Origin: Candidatus Leptovillus affinis
GTDB lineage: Bacteria > Chloroflexota > Anaerolineae > Promineifilales > Promineifilaceae
NCBI GenBank assembly: GCA_016705235.1
Contig: JADIYP010000005.1
Coordinates: forward strand, 62,001 to 126,000
Direction: 5' to 3'
Length of the DNA stretch: 64,000 nucleotides
The notes under the pieces are model-generated. The model saw only the letters and a program-made list of their open reading frames with translations, searched no databases and was not told the origin of the DNA. The number at the start of each line of letters is the position of its first letter. Positions within the stretch are counted from its first letter, which is position 1. Position numbers and translations under genes: made by a program. Shown here piece by piece: positions 28,201 through 37,000 of the stretch.

Positions 28201-29308
28201 AAACCATGTGCAGCACGCCGTCATTGCCGGTGGTAATTTGCGGCGGGGCTGGATAATAGCCAATTCCTCCCAAAAGCCCTGGCTGGTTATAGCCGCAAGT
28301 TGTGCCAGCATGACGCGGCATCACCGCATCGGCGATGGGCGAATTGATGGGCGTGAATGAACCGCCGCCGTCGGTTGAGCGGACCCCTTCGATGCTAAAG
28401 GTCCAATCGGCATCCCAGGGGAAGATGACTTTGTTCCAGGCCACAACCAGATCGCCAGCGGGGCCAACGGTAATCCAGGGGGTTTTGGTTGTGTAGTTGT
28501 AATCGGTGACGCTGCTGATGGTGGAGCGGCCTTGCCAGACAAAACCATTATCGGAGAGGCTAAACTGAATGGTGTTTTGTTCGCCGTACCAGACCAGGTA
28601 GAGACGGCCGTAATACGCGCTGCTCGCGTTGTTATCCACGGCCATGATTGCCATGTCGTCTACGCCATATTCAAGCCGCTTATCTAAGGCGGTCACAAAA
28701 TTAAACGTCTGGCAGTCATCGGTAGATTGCCAGACACCCACGCCGTCTGACCCGCCAAGCAAAGCAGACAGGTAGAAATGGCCATCGCTTTCGCGCCAGA
28801 CAAGGCTGGGATTGCCGTAATTGATCTTCGTGGCGTCGATGTGGTCTTTATCGTCGAAGGTGGCTCCACCGTCGATGGACCGGCTGAACCCAATGAAGCC
28901 TGTGTTTTCAACCAGACCATGATAAGCGTCGATGTAGGCGGCGCAGACAGTGCCTGTCGTCTGGTTCATCGCGGTAGAGGTGGTGCTTTGCACACTCGCC
29001 AGGCCGCCATCTTTGGTCGGGTCGTTGACGAGTACATCAACGGCCAATGCTTGTTGGATGACGGCCTGGTTGGTAACGGCCGTTGCCGTTTTTCCAACCT
29101 CAACCGTAACGCCGCAAAGATTTTGCAGCCAGACGCGCGGCATCCCGCTGAGGGGTGATTCCGGGTCTGTTAGCTCGCTGCAAATTTCCGGCGGTGTCAG
29201 ACGGCCGGGTTGGTCATCGGCGCGTGTCACGCCGGATGAGGCCCAAAACAACACGGCGGCCAGAGCAAGAACGGCCGTGGCCATAAAAATTCCTCGTTTC
29301 TTGTGCAT
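22277..29308 (-). CDS. Giant secreted repeat protein (2343 residues)
   Basis: The ATG at 29308 follows GGAG. A signal peptide covers residues 1-31. Residues about 80-550 look like a sialidase/BNR-type propeller (several S-x-D-x-G-x-T-W-like turns), followed by a fibronectin-III-like domain near 670-750 and a ThuA-like stretch. From about residue 918 three units of about 447 residues follow, starting near 918, 1364 and 1812. Each has a carboxypeptidase-regulatory-like domain (LAGTITD, LDGSILD, LDGRITD), an SPANV...VSNTG beta domain, and, in the first two, a propeller. The third unit carries a nidogen-like segment instead. It is probably an adhesin or surface polymer-binding protein. It follows the subtilase gene, separated by a terminator. 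Confidence 0.85.
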   Translation of the reverse strand: MHKKRGIFMATAVLALAAVLFWASSGVTRADDQPGRLTPPEICSELTDPESPLSGMPRVWLQNLCGVTVEVGKTATAVTNQAVIQQALAVDVLVNDPTKDGGLASVQSTTSTAMNQTTGTVCAAYIDAYHGLVENTGFIGFSRSIDGGATFDDKDHIDATKINYGNPSLVWRESDGHFYLSALLGGSDGVGVWQSTDDCQTFNFVTALDKRLEYGVDDMAIMAVDNNASSAYYGRLYLVWYGEQNTIQFSLSDNGFVWQGRSTISSVTDYNYTTKTPWITVGPAGDLVVAWNKVIFPWDADWTFSIEGVRSTDGGGSFTPINSPIADAVMPRHAGTTCGYNQPGLLGGIGYYPAPPQITTGNDGVLHMVYAYDPDGYDVGDVVDVFYRRSLDNGTTWEPEIRLNDDVTLTDQFFPTISVNENGRVVATWYDRRNDPTNNYLFEYFMRTSFDNGQTWEASVKVSDAQSPVFVDPSIDTCYHGFYDQQFQDTDSAYIFWSDDRNLTGAVQDPDVFFEKVTFPADFVISATPASQAVCTSDSPVYDVTLASVSGYNNSVNLSVSGAPAGANTAFATNPVTPNAATTLTLSNLGGATAGSYALGIVGTEGSKVHTATVTLDLSSAVPGSPALSSPADTAVDVPVIPTFTWTPSIGALDYTLEIAADSGFASVIYSETTTATSLAPTTYLAAGTMYYWRVTANNGCGSAVSAVASFTTAVSPMVLLVDDDDNFPDSLASYTDALDAMGTTYDIWDTSAGFNLPVEADLAPYDMVIWFTGARYGSGPSEASEAILSQWLPQDNCLFLSSSNYLNTITAFRSQYLGIRSYYSQYPAYETLQGDWVVYGGLGPYTLVYPFYADTKALTLNDFGRPSFIDAANTAGSTVYGRSFRSTYLAFPFEAIDLLADRQDVLTTAVNWCSNGVLYGSLAGTITDTDYSWPIKNATVTADDGTNQVVFTTDLLGNYSGDLRTGTYTVTVTAVNYASFTTQVTINDGATTPLDVNLQGGSLGYTPANIEDTVALGGVVTHTITLTASGSLPVDVNLTPYSTLLDRVYGIYASFDPQPTIAYFNRQDPATLTSLGSFAKGGSVGGDFFGDDFSVVYALGDLNDYDSSNDELLKIDTTTGAVTVVGTLPQPPGWEQYSAMGYDPETQQMYVVSSYVDFFSTGGKSLFTIDVTTGQTTLLGSIIGPNQLDIDSIAFDDQGTMYAHDNWSQQLLTIDKTTRQATAIGPVLPNTNFNSGMDWDPVTKQMYITTWNNDGGQLHTIDLATAETTFVESLGSTAPGNNSEIAFTWIAFASAPLPWATAVPEQVTIPANGSVNVDIAFDTRGLYAPGDYKGAVAFSGSFVNNVTAQPLLMHVTCADCGVLDGSILDEWFDTAVKANVTITSANGMNIHLIGVDTYNVTVPAGEYTLTATAPGYLDATTTVTAVTSTTVTTDLILTPQASFLSYSPANVAVNAQIGDLMTKTVTVSNTGTVPMRFTVRMDNFDVPVAVRNAALTAINDQSPNAADAPLAITAYGILEEGIGGSLGWFNLNDSTNIFSSGQHIDHGSLRGGDFWANDFATLYAFEESKLIALDAATGSKRIVGALPMISTYSVYDGMAYDPVTETMYILHAFNCYMGQSLYAVDVHTAATSQNVPVAGSGCLNSLTFADNGTLYSVDIDNDILVTIDPTTGQVTVVGSLGFDANTFTQGLAWDSATNQLFYTSTDPNTFPFTQKFYRINVSTGAAEYLGDMGFSSLSGLAIASEAVRWATLPTEEIVVPAGMQATFDIVFDLRSMVTTGDFLSDVVFEGGFINNPPDMPVSLTLGCTDCATLDGRITDAATSDALPATLHITGPNGFDKLVHNKEAYNLTVQPGEYTIMVSRRGFVSQAMSVTAVSNAATTTDFNLIPEIANIAHDPTAFNEVVTVGTTVTKSFTISNTGASAFDFAVRDTDWSLTMLPTIPYTSCGDADAFGYSCIDSNVPGSPVTYNWIDIATTGQSLGLSGANDFYAPLEIPFNFSYYGQEYNQLSIHSYGQVYFEDRQPDPNFAGNQPIPSTIDGGVQAYIAPLWDSHNYTAASKTYYEVQGIAPHRRVIIQWENIDSGGWPSSSMTFQVVLFENGNILSQYKSLNGFTGDRATIGIQGDPQTGLQYGYNQAVLSDELAVCFVHPNSNNYDCSLQPPDAPWLSALPDSGTVDANGSVTVDVVFDATAVTPGIYLGEIYYGGAFNAPLVIPVEMQVVNVSVDAAPSEQLISLFETARYTVSIVNTGDFTDTFDLNVQANWDTRLLFGGRAGDYGLSVTLAPQESVTFDVIVTPPANASGGSDTAVITATSQTYSGSYASAALKTTVRHMILLPFMIRN

Positions 29309-29340
29309 CCTTATTCTCCTTCTCTCTCTAAACCTGATCT

Positions 29341-29382
29341 AAAAACATAGATCGCCGGATGGAAATTCTTCCGACGATCTAT
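29341..29382 (-). terminator. Terminator after the subtilase gene
   Basis: ATAGATCGCCGGA and TCCGACGATCTAT pair with one mismatch, and on the minus strand the stem is followed by a TTTTT run. It lies between the subtilase stop and the giant-protein start, so the latter either has its own promoter or depends on read-through. Confidence 0.7.
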
Positions 29383-29393
29383 TGGTAAACAAT

Positions 29394-32300
29394 TTATTGC
29401 GTTATCCGGGGCAGAAAAGTCTTGTAGACAATATCTTGCACGTCCACCGTAACCGGCACACGAACAAAAACGTCGGTCAGACCGGAAGCATTGCTGTCAA
29501 AACACAGGACGGCGGTATGGGACCCGTAAGTCAGGCCGCTGGTGTTGATCTGCAATTGGAGGTCGCTGCTGCCGCCGGCGGGGGTTGTGCCCTGTGGCGG
29601 GGTAACAGTCAGCCAGGGGATTTCTTGCGCGCCACATTTTTCACCCACACCACGGATCAGCCAGTTTCCCGGCGCGCCAAGGGAATCCAGGAGGCCCCAC
29701 GAGGTATCGGCCGGAATCGTTGGCGGATCAGACGGCGCGCCGGCCTGGTACATGCCAATCCAGGAACGGGCCTTGCTGGTGCTTGTATCTAATGCGGCCG
29801 GATACCCGCTGCTGCCAATGGCGGCCGTGCGGTTGACCACGGCAATGAGTACATCGCCAGGTTCAGTCAGTTGGATCGGTTGGTCGAAGGTGTAGGTAGA
29901 GAAAGTCGTTCCATCGGCTGCCTGGACGGCCGCGTTTTTTATCGTACCCACATGATGGGCGCCTGTGTTGGGGTTGCCGTCGGCGTCTTCGTACACATAG
30001 ATGTCGACCAACTCGCCAACATTCACACCGCTAAAGGCGGAATTGTCAAACAGTACCTGAACTTCGGTCAGGGAGAATGGGAAATCGGTTGACCGGGGTG
30101 TGAAGCGGTTCAGCCAGATGAATTGACGGCCGTAAGCCCCAAAATTTTCTTCCGGCGCGCCATCGTCTAATACCAGAGAGATGACCTGCCCGCCGGTCAT
30201 TTGGCTGGGCGTCGATGGTGTGGGCAGCGCGGCTTCTGGCCGCGGCAGCCATTGGAAGAGCGAGAAATCGCCCCAGGCGGTGAAGCTGGCGGGATTGGCC
30301 GCCGGTTCTTCGTTGGCGATGTCCAGGGTAATGCGGGAAACGGCCGTTTCCCGCGTTACCGTCCACACCAGGTCAATATCCCCAGGGTTGGCAATGGTTA
30401 GCGTATGGGTTTGGGTGCTGTTTGGCGCCTGGGTGACGGAAACGGCCGTGTCACTCAACTGCATCGCCGCAGCCCCGCGATAAATCACGTTCAGGTTAAT
30501 GATGCCCACATTGTCAGGATGCGCGGCATCCGCGCCCAGCGTCACCGAACCGTAAGCGCGATCACCCGGAGCAATCTGCGCCTGCTGCCAATTCACGCTC
30601 ACGTCAAACGGCTGCCCGGCCGGAATAAGCCCAGTTGGGCCGGAAGCCGTCACCTCGCCGGTATCGTTGGCGGTCACGGCAAACACCAGTTTCACCAGGT
30701 CGGGCGCGGCAGCCCCTTCACGCCAGTTTTGGACCAAAATCCACCAGACGCCTTCGGCCGGGGTGTTGATATTGCAATATTCGATTGGGTAAGGCGTGGT
30801 GCTGCTGCACACCTGAGTGGCGGAGGAAGGCTGTTCGCCAGTACCGACAAATAAATCCACATCCGTAGCGGTCGATTCGATGGTTTCGGCCACCAAACGG
30901 GTCGCCCCGGCCGGAACTGTTACGGTAATGACGTGGGTTGTGCCATCATTTAAATTGTCATATGGGTTGTCGGGCGTGGGGTCTTCCACCAGGGTGGTCG
31001 TCAGAACCGTGCCCACAGCCAGACCTTTGGGGGTCAGACTTAAATCGGTAATTTGCCGCGAAACGACATTGACCGACACGCTGCCTGATTTGCTGGTCGT
31101 GTCGTCGGTCACTTTATCGGCCATTAGCGAGTTGGTGGGGAGCAGGGCGATGGGGAAATGGGCGTCTGGAACCTGCGTTGTGTCTGGCTGTAAGGTAAAG
31201 CCGACAAAATGCCAGCCGCCGTCTGGCTCGAACCCTTCGACATTGGCCGTAACCGTGACGGTTTGCGTGCTTCCTGGTCCTAAAACGAACTGAGCCGGGG
31301 TGATGGTGAGGTTGAGGCCATTGATTTGGGTGGTAACGGCCGTCCACGTCACCGTGTAAGCCAGCGTGCTGCGCACCGTGCGCTGCCAACTGCATTCGGC
31401 CAGGCACTGCCCGTTAGCCAGCGACGCGATATTTAAGGTAGACGGGTCGCCGCCGCCATCCGGGTTGGCCGCCAGGTAATTGGCCCGAACCTCGTTCAGT
31501 ACCAAGCCCGCCTTGCTGGCGACAAACAAATCAATGCGCCCCGCGCCCATGTCAAACGCGTCGGCCGGAGTCAGGCCATCTTCTTTAAGATGGGTGTCGT
31601 TGGCTGTGGTCATCAGCGCCGATTCGATTTCGGCGGGTGTCCAGTCGGGGTGCAGCGCGACAAGCAAAGCGCCCGCCCCGGCCACATGCGGGCTGGACAT
31701 AGAGGTGCCGGCAATCGCCTGGAACAGTTCGCCGGTGGCTTGCCCATCGGCAAAGGCGGTTTGCCCGGCCAAAATTTGCACGCCAGGACCGGTCACGTTG
31801 GGTTTGACATAGTTGCTGTTGCCCTGCAGCACCGGACCACGCGAACTGAACCCGGCCATTTCATCCACGGGAACGCGGGAGTCCGGTGCATAAACTGCCT
31901 GGCTGCTGGTAAAGGAAATGGTAACAGGGCTGTTCGCGGCGATGTGGCTGCGTAGAGCCGCGCCCACGTCGGCATTCACATGGACAGCGGGCAAAGTGAA
32001 GTGATCTGTGCCCAGGTCGCCCTGTTCGGCGTTGGCGAGGATGAGGCCGCCGGCGCCGCCTGCTTTCACATTATCCCCTTTGGCCACGCGGGCATTGACG
32101 CCGCGTTCGCATAACACGACCTGATGGTTGTTAAAGGTGCCAGGGCTGAAGGGATTGAGGCATAAACGGCCGTTTACACCCGTCGAATCGATGTAATTGG
32201 CCGCGTCTACCAATTCAAAGTTGGTCACGCCGCTGGTCAACGTGGAGCCATACAACTGGATGGGCATCGTCAAACTGGGTGTTACCACAATGTCGCTGAG

Positions 32301-33542
32301 GAAGTGGCGGTTGCTGTTGCTGGCTCCTACCGTCGTTACCCAGGGCGCGTCGCCAGGCGAACCAAGGGTGGAAGGGCCGGGGCCGCTGTTACCGGCGGAA
32401 ACGGCGGCAAACACGCCCGCTTCGCGGGCATTCATGAAGGCCAGCGCGGTTACATCCTGCCATGGATCGTTGCTGGGGCCGCCAATCGAATAATTGATGA
32501 CATCCACGCCATCGGCTACCGCTTTGTCGATGGCCGACAGCAGGTCGGAAGAAAGGCCGCCCCAGGGACCGAGCGCCTTGTACGCAGCCACATAGGCGCG
32601 CGGCGCAATGCCGGAAACCGTACCGCGCGGCACGCCCAGCATGGTGGCGTTAACGCCCTGATTGCCGGCCGTGGTGGAAGCCGTGTGGGTTCCATGTCCG
32701 TTATCATCGCGGGCGGAGTAAAAATCGCCGTTGTATTCGCCAACTGCGAGTACGTAAGCGGCTAAAAAGTGCTGCGCGCCAATTAACTTGTGGTTACAAA
32801 CCAGGTAGTTTTGCCCGTCGCTGGGGGGTTGGCAAATGCCGCCCCAATAAGCAGGCGGCGCTGGGTAGCTTCCGTTGTCGGCGAAGGATGGATGTTCCGG
32901 CCAGATGCCGGTGTCGATGACGCCGACGATGACGCCATCTCCTTTTGTGCCGGGGATGCCGCCGGTGGCTGTGCCATCCCAGAGGGCGGTGGCTCCAATG
33001 AAGGTGGGCGTGGCGTCGGTGGTGGGGAAGTACCATTGGTCGCGGGTAACGGCCGTTACCCCCGGCATATTGTTGGCGATTTCCGCTTCTTTCTCACTGA
33101 GCTGTACGGCGACGCCGTTCAGGGCTACGGTGTAATGATAGAAAGCGTCTACGGAACGGCCGTATGTGCTGCTCATGGCGCGGACCAGATTGTTTTGTTT
33201 GGCCATCAGATAGGCGCGGTAAGATGTGGCTGCGGCGCTGGCCATATCCAGCCGGTCGGCGCCTGTGGCTTTGGGGTTGGTGGCCGCCATGCCTGTGACG
33301 CCCCCGTTATAGCTGGCCAGCGGCGCGTCGGCTAAAGTGATAATGTAGGTATCTGGTTGGGGTAAATCGCGCAGGGCTTGTTTCAGGGGGTTGTTGGTGG
33401 TGGGAGAAACAGCAGTATCGGGCGTCTGTGTGTGGACAGGTTGAGAAACAGAAGTCGGTTCGTCGAAGGCAATGGCGACGGCCGTTGCCGCCGCCAAAGC
33501 CACAACCAGCGTCATAAAAATAAACCATATTCGTCGTGTCAT
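29394..33542 (-). CDS. Secreted subtilisin-like serine protease (S8 family)
   Basis: A 1382-residue secreted protease; an AAGGAAA site precedes the ATG. After the signal peptide (about 1-26) comes an I9-type propeptide (DTYIITLADAPL to about residue 168). The catalytic domain has Asp210 (GVIDTGIW), His283 (NGHGTHTAS), the oxyanion Asn385 (SAGNSG) and Ser614 (GTSMSSPHVAG). A protease-associated domain is inserted at about 450-545 (VVLCERG... AGGAGGLIL). The C-terminal 700 residues are beta-sandwich domains, including an Fn3-like one and a PPC-like one. It likely degrades extracellular protein or matures neighbouring surface proteins. It shares a divergent spacer with the second SARP-type regulator through a small gene. 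Confidence 0.93.
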   Translation of the reverse strand: MTRRIWFIFMTLVVALAAATAVAIAFDEPTSVSQPVHTQTPDTAVSPTTNNPLKQALRDLPQPDTYIITLADAPLASYNGGVTGMAATNPKATGADRLDMASAAATSYRAYLMAKQNNLVRAMSSTYGRSVDAFYHYTVALNGVAVQLSEKEAEIANNMPGVTAVTRDQWYFPTTDATPTFIGATALWDGTATGGIPGTKGDGVIVGVIDTGIWPEHPSFADNGSYPAPPAYWGGICQPPSDGQNYLVCNHKLIGAQHFLAAYVLAVGEYNGDFYSARDDNGHGTHTASTTAGNQGVNATMLGVPRGTVSGIAPRAYVAAYKALGPWGGLSSDLLSAIDKAVADGVDVINYSIGGPSNDPWQDVTALAFMNAREAGVFAAVSAGNSGPGPSTLGSPGDAPWVTTVGASNSNRHFLSDIVVTPSLTMPIQLYGSTLTSGVTNFELVDAANYIDSTGVNGRLCLNPFSPGTFNNHQVVLCERGVNARVAKGDNVKAGGAGGLILANAEQGDLGTDHFTLPAVHVNADVGAALRSHIAANSPVTISFTSSQAVYAPDSRVPVDEMAGFSSRGPVLQGNSNYVKPNVTGPGVQILAGQTAFADGQATGELFQAIAGTSMSSPHVAGAGALLVALHPDWTPAEIESALMTTANDTHLKEDGLTPADAFDMGAGRIDLFVASKAGLVLNEVRANYLAANPDGGGDPSTLNIASLANGQCLAECSWQRTVRSTLAYTVTWTAVTTQINGLNLTITPAQFVLGPGSTQTVTVTANVEGFEPDGGWHFVGFTLQPDTTQVPDAHFPIALLPTNSLMADKVTDDTTSKSGSVSVNVVSRQITDLSLTPKGLAVGTVLTTTLVEDPTPDNPYDNLNDGTTHVITVTVPAGATRLVAETIESTATDVDLFVGTGEQPSSATQVCSSTTPYPIEYCNINTPAEGVWWILVQNWREGAAAPDLVKLVFAVTANDTGEVTASGPTGLIPAGQPFDVSVNWQQAQIAPGDRAYGSVTLGADAAHPDNVGIINLNVIYRGAAAMQLSDTAVSVTQAPNSTQTHTLTIANPGDIDLVWTVTRETAVSRITLDIANEEPAANPASFTAWGDFSLFQWLPRPEAALPTPSTPSQMTGGQVISLVLDDGAPEENFGAYGRQFIWLNRFTPRSTDFPFSLTEVQVLFDNSAFSGVNVGELVDIYVYEDADGNPNTGAHHVGTIKNAAVQAADGTTFSTYTFDQPIQLTEPGDVLIAVVNRTAAIGSSGYPAALDTSTSKARSWIGMYQAGAPSDPPTIPADTSWGLLDSLGAPGNWLIRGVGEKCGAQEIPWLTVTPPQGTTPAGGSSDLQLQINTSGLTYGSHTAVLCFDSNASGLTDVFVRVPVTVDVQDIVYKTFLPRITQ

Positions 33543-33640
33543 ATTTTCCTTTCTGAAAGCAGTTGTAACTATGCAGACCCCAAGGGCTTGCTACCTGACT
33601 AAGCAGTTTGCCATAAATTGTTTGCGCGCCATTTGCCTGC

Positions 33641-33865
33641 TCACGGTAGCGAGTCGGTGGCGATTTGGGTGATGTCCAATTGGTTCTTGAGCGCGCTTAA
33701 CAATCTTTCTGAAGAGGTAAACCCATACCGTTCGCCGGTACGAGGGATTTCTAAGACAAAACGGGAAGCGTTGTCCCTTGGCGCTTCACGATCTTCCCAG
33801 CAGCGGACAATATACACACGATACGGGTGTTCTGATGTAGCCATACTTGTTTCAGCCATCTCCAT
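33641..33865 (-). CDS. Small RLWE/GERRGF protein, copy 2
   Basis: A 74-residue protein whose core YIVRCWED, then FVLEIPRTGERYGFTSSERLL, aligns with the 79-residue protein encoded at 9813-10052 (shared pattern: aromatic-x-x-R-x-W-E, a beta-like segment, and GER-x-GF-x-S). It is the first gene on the minus strand facing the second SARP-type regulator and precedes the subtilase. The start is unsure: ATGs at 33865, 33859 and 33844 are all possible, with only a weak GGAG. The function is unknown. Confidence 0.65.
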   Translation of the reverse strand: MEMAETSMATSEHPYRVYIVRCWEDREAPRDNASRFVLEIPRTGERYGFTSSERLLSALKNQLDITQIATDSLP

Positions 33866-33869
33866 CGAA

Positions 33870-33925
33870 AATAGGACACAGATTTACGCGGATGAACACG
33901 GATAGAATCCGTGAAAATCGGTGTT
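33870..33925. repeat. ATCCG-family repeat in the regulator/protease spacer
   Basis: AGGACACAGATTTACGCGG, AACACGGAT and AATCCGTG words form an imperfect inverted repeat, related to those at 892, 1636 and 5218. It lies upstream of the small protein gene. Confidence 0.5.
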
Positions 33926-34002
33926 CATACATATTCTTTTCATTTATGGCGCTGAGCCTGCGCTCATGTCGTCTCATCTTGATTACAGTACAATAGCAAC
34001 CG

Positions 34003-34045
34003 AACGCCGAACCAACGCCGATAGAACGCCGACCCAGCGTCGGCG
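34003..34045 (+). promoter_or_regulatory. Triple 11-bp-spaced direct repeat AACGCCGA plus inverted repeat, candidate SARP operator
   Basis: AACGCCGA occurs at 34003-34010, 34014-34021 and 34025-34032, each 11 bases apart. The last copy merges into an inverted repeat CGCCGAC (34027-34033) / GTCGGCG (34039-34045). A TACAAT hexamer lies just upstream at 33989-33994. The site is 24-66 bases before the regulator start and in the spacer shared with the divergent secreted-protein genes. Direct repeats at 11-bp spacing are the known SARP operator geometry. Confidence 0.6.
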
Positions 34046-34068
34046 CAGCAGTTTGGATAGCGCGATGG

Positions 34069-37000
34069 ATGGCCCAGCGTATGAGCAAATTGTTTTTACA
34101 CCTGTTAGGCACGCCACAAATAACGTTGGATGAGCAACCTCTCACGGAAATTCTGCCTCTGAAAGGGCAGGCGATTTTGGCTTACCTGGCGGTGACGGCG
34201 CAGCCGCAAACGCGGCTTTGGCTGGCTTCTTTGCTTTGGCCGGATGTGGAAGACAGCCGGGCGTTAAAAAACTTGCGCGATATTTTGCCGGCGCTGCGGA
34301 CCATGGTTGGCGAGCATTTGCTTATTACCCGGCAAACGTTGATGTTTAATGGGGAACGGCCGTATTTTCTGGATGTAGAAGCTTTGCAAACACGGCTGCA
34401 ACTGGAGGGGCAGTCACTCGAACAGCGCCGGGAAGTAATCGACCTGTACAAAGGCGAATTTTTAGCCGGTTTTTCGGTTCCCCAGGCCGGTCCGTTTGAA
34501 GAGTGGCAAATCATGTGGCGCGAGCGGCTGCATGAGTTGGCGCTGCAGCAGATGGATTTGCTGGTTGAGCAAGCAATCCAGCAGCAAAAATGGGAGATGG
34601 GCCTGGAGCTTACCCAACGATTGCTGGAACTGGAACCCTGGCGCGAATCGGCCCATTACCAACGCATGTTGCTGTTTGCTTCCACCAACAATCGCAGCGC
34701 CGCGCTGACCCAGTATGAGCTGTGCCGCCAAACCCTGGATGATGAGTTCGGCATTGAACCCATGCCGCAGACCCAACTGTTATACGAGCAGATTGTGTCG
34801 GGCGAAATTGGTAGGTCTACCTCGTCTACGGCCGTCGCCGTGCCTCGTTTGCACAATATACCTCGCTCCTTGACCCCGTTTTTCGGCCGCCAAAAAGAGT
34901 TGGCGCAGACGGTGCAATTGTTATGTAACCCCGATTACCCTCTGGTTACGATTATGGGGGAGGGTGGCATTGGCAAAACGCGGCTGGCTATTGCCGCCGC
35001 GCAACAAATTAGCGCTGATTTTAAGGATGGCGTCTGGTTTGTGCCGCTGTCTTCTGTCGAGGAGACATCTGAACCACAAATGGCCGCAGATCATCTGGTT
35101 AGCGCTATCGATAACGCGCTTGGCTTAACGATTCCGCCTGGCATTTTGTCACCGTTTGCATATGTACAAAACCAGCTTTATCGCCGCCACATGTTGTTGA
35201 TCCTGGATAATTTTGAGCATTTGATTGCCGGCAGGGCTGTTGTGTTGGATTTACTGACGGCTTGCCCGAATCTGACAGTTCTGGTCACGTCGCGCGAGCG
35301 TTTGAATGCTCAGGCGGAGGCTGTGATTCGTTTGCAGGGGCTGCCGGTGCCGGATGATATGGCGGCAGTTGATATGCCGGCGCTTATTACCATGAGCAGT
35401 TTGCAATTGTTCACCGAGCGGGCGAGCCGGACTACGCCAGATTTTATTTTGGACGACAACAATCTGGCCGATGTGGTGCGTATTTGCCAACTGGTGGAGG
35501 GGTTGCCGTTGGGCATTGAACTGGCGGCAGTGCTGACGCAGTACCAATCTTGCGCGGATATTGCCCAGGCGTTGACGGCGAATTATGATGCGTTAGCCGC
35601 GTCTTGGCATGATTTACCGTCGCGGCATCAAAGTTTGCAGGCAGTTTTTGAGTATTCCTGGCAGCGTTTATCGGCGGAAGAGGCGTTGACGCTGGCGCAG
35701 TGTTCGGTTTTTTGGGGCGGGTTTGCCGCCACGGCCGTTCAGGCAATTACCGGCGTTCCTTTTGCCCGTCTGGCGTCGTTGGCCCAAAAATCGTTGTTAC
35801 GGCCGTTGGGCAACGGCCGTTTCGACATGCATGAATTGATTCGTCACTTTGCCGCCGACAAGCTGGCCCATTTGCAAACAGACGACAACCCTGTGCAAAC
35901 ACGCCACTGCGCCTATTACGTCGATTTTCTGCGCCAACGACAAGACCGGCTGGAAAACGAAACGGCCGTGCTGCGCGAAATACAAACCGACATCAACAAC
36001 ATTCGCGCCGCCTGGCAATGGGCCGTCCTCCAGCCGCAGCCCGACGCCTTGCACACGGCCGTAACCGGCTTATCCCAATTTTATCGCCTGGTCGGCTTCT
36101 ATCGTGAAGCTCTGGACGCCCTCGCTCAGGCCATCAGCTCGCTGGAAAAAGCGCCGCCCGCCCGCCCGATTCAATTCTTGCTCGGCCAACTCTATGCCGA
36201 ACAATCTTACTTCGTAGGACGCATTGTCAATTTGAACGAAGCCCTGCGATTGGCCCAAAAAACGTTGACCATCGGCCAGGACCTGAACGACACGTATTTG
36301 CAAACAGTTGGACACGTGCATATAGCCGCCATTTTGTTTGAAGAAGGCAGCATTCTCAAAAGCGAAGAACACAGCCATCTGGGTTTAGCCCTGGCCGCTG
36401 GCAGCGACAAGCTGCAGCGACAACAGGCCAACTCCTTACGCAATCTGGGACGAATCGCCACCAATCGCGGCGCCCATGACGCTGCCCGGCAGTATTACCA
36501 ACAGGCGTTAACGCTGGTGCAAAAAGCAGGCAGCCGTTCCGATGAAGCCTGGCTGCTCAACGAACTCGGCGCGGTGGATTGGCGCCAGGGGGAATATGAA
36601 TCTGCCCAAACCTATTTGCATCAGGGCCTGGCCATCGTTCAGGCCATCGGCGACCGCCAAACCGAGGCGGACATCCTGAAAAATTTGGGCATCGTGGCCT
36701 GGTTCCAGCGGAGATCTGATCAGGCGCTGCCCTATTACGAACAAAGCCTGACAATTTATAAGGAAATTGGGGATCGAACTGGTGAAAGCTCTATTCTGAA
36801 CAACATGGGCCTGGTCGCCTGGGACCAAACCGATTACGAACAATCGGCCCGGTATTATGAACAAAGCCTGATGATTAAACATGAGATTGGCGAACGGTCG
36901 AAGGCGGGCATCACCTATGGCAATCTGGGCATCGTCGCCCGCGCTCAGGGAAAGTACGAGCAGGCCATCCATTACCACGAACAGAGTTTAGCCATCTCCC

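Noticed and set aside
22277..29308. Giant protein as a sialidase
   Set aside because: The N-terminal BNR-like turns alone do not show the catalytic arginine triad and tyrosine/glutamate of sialidases; only a propeller fold is supported.
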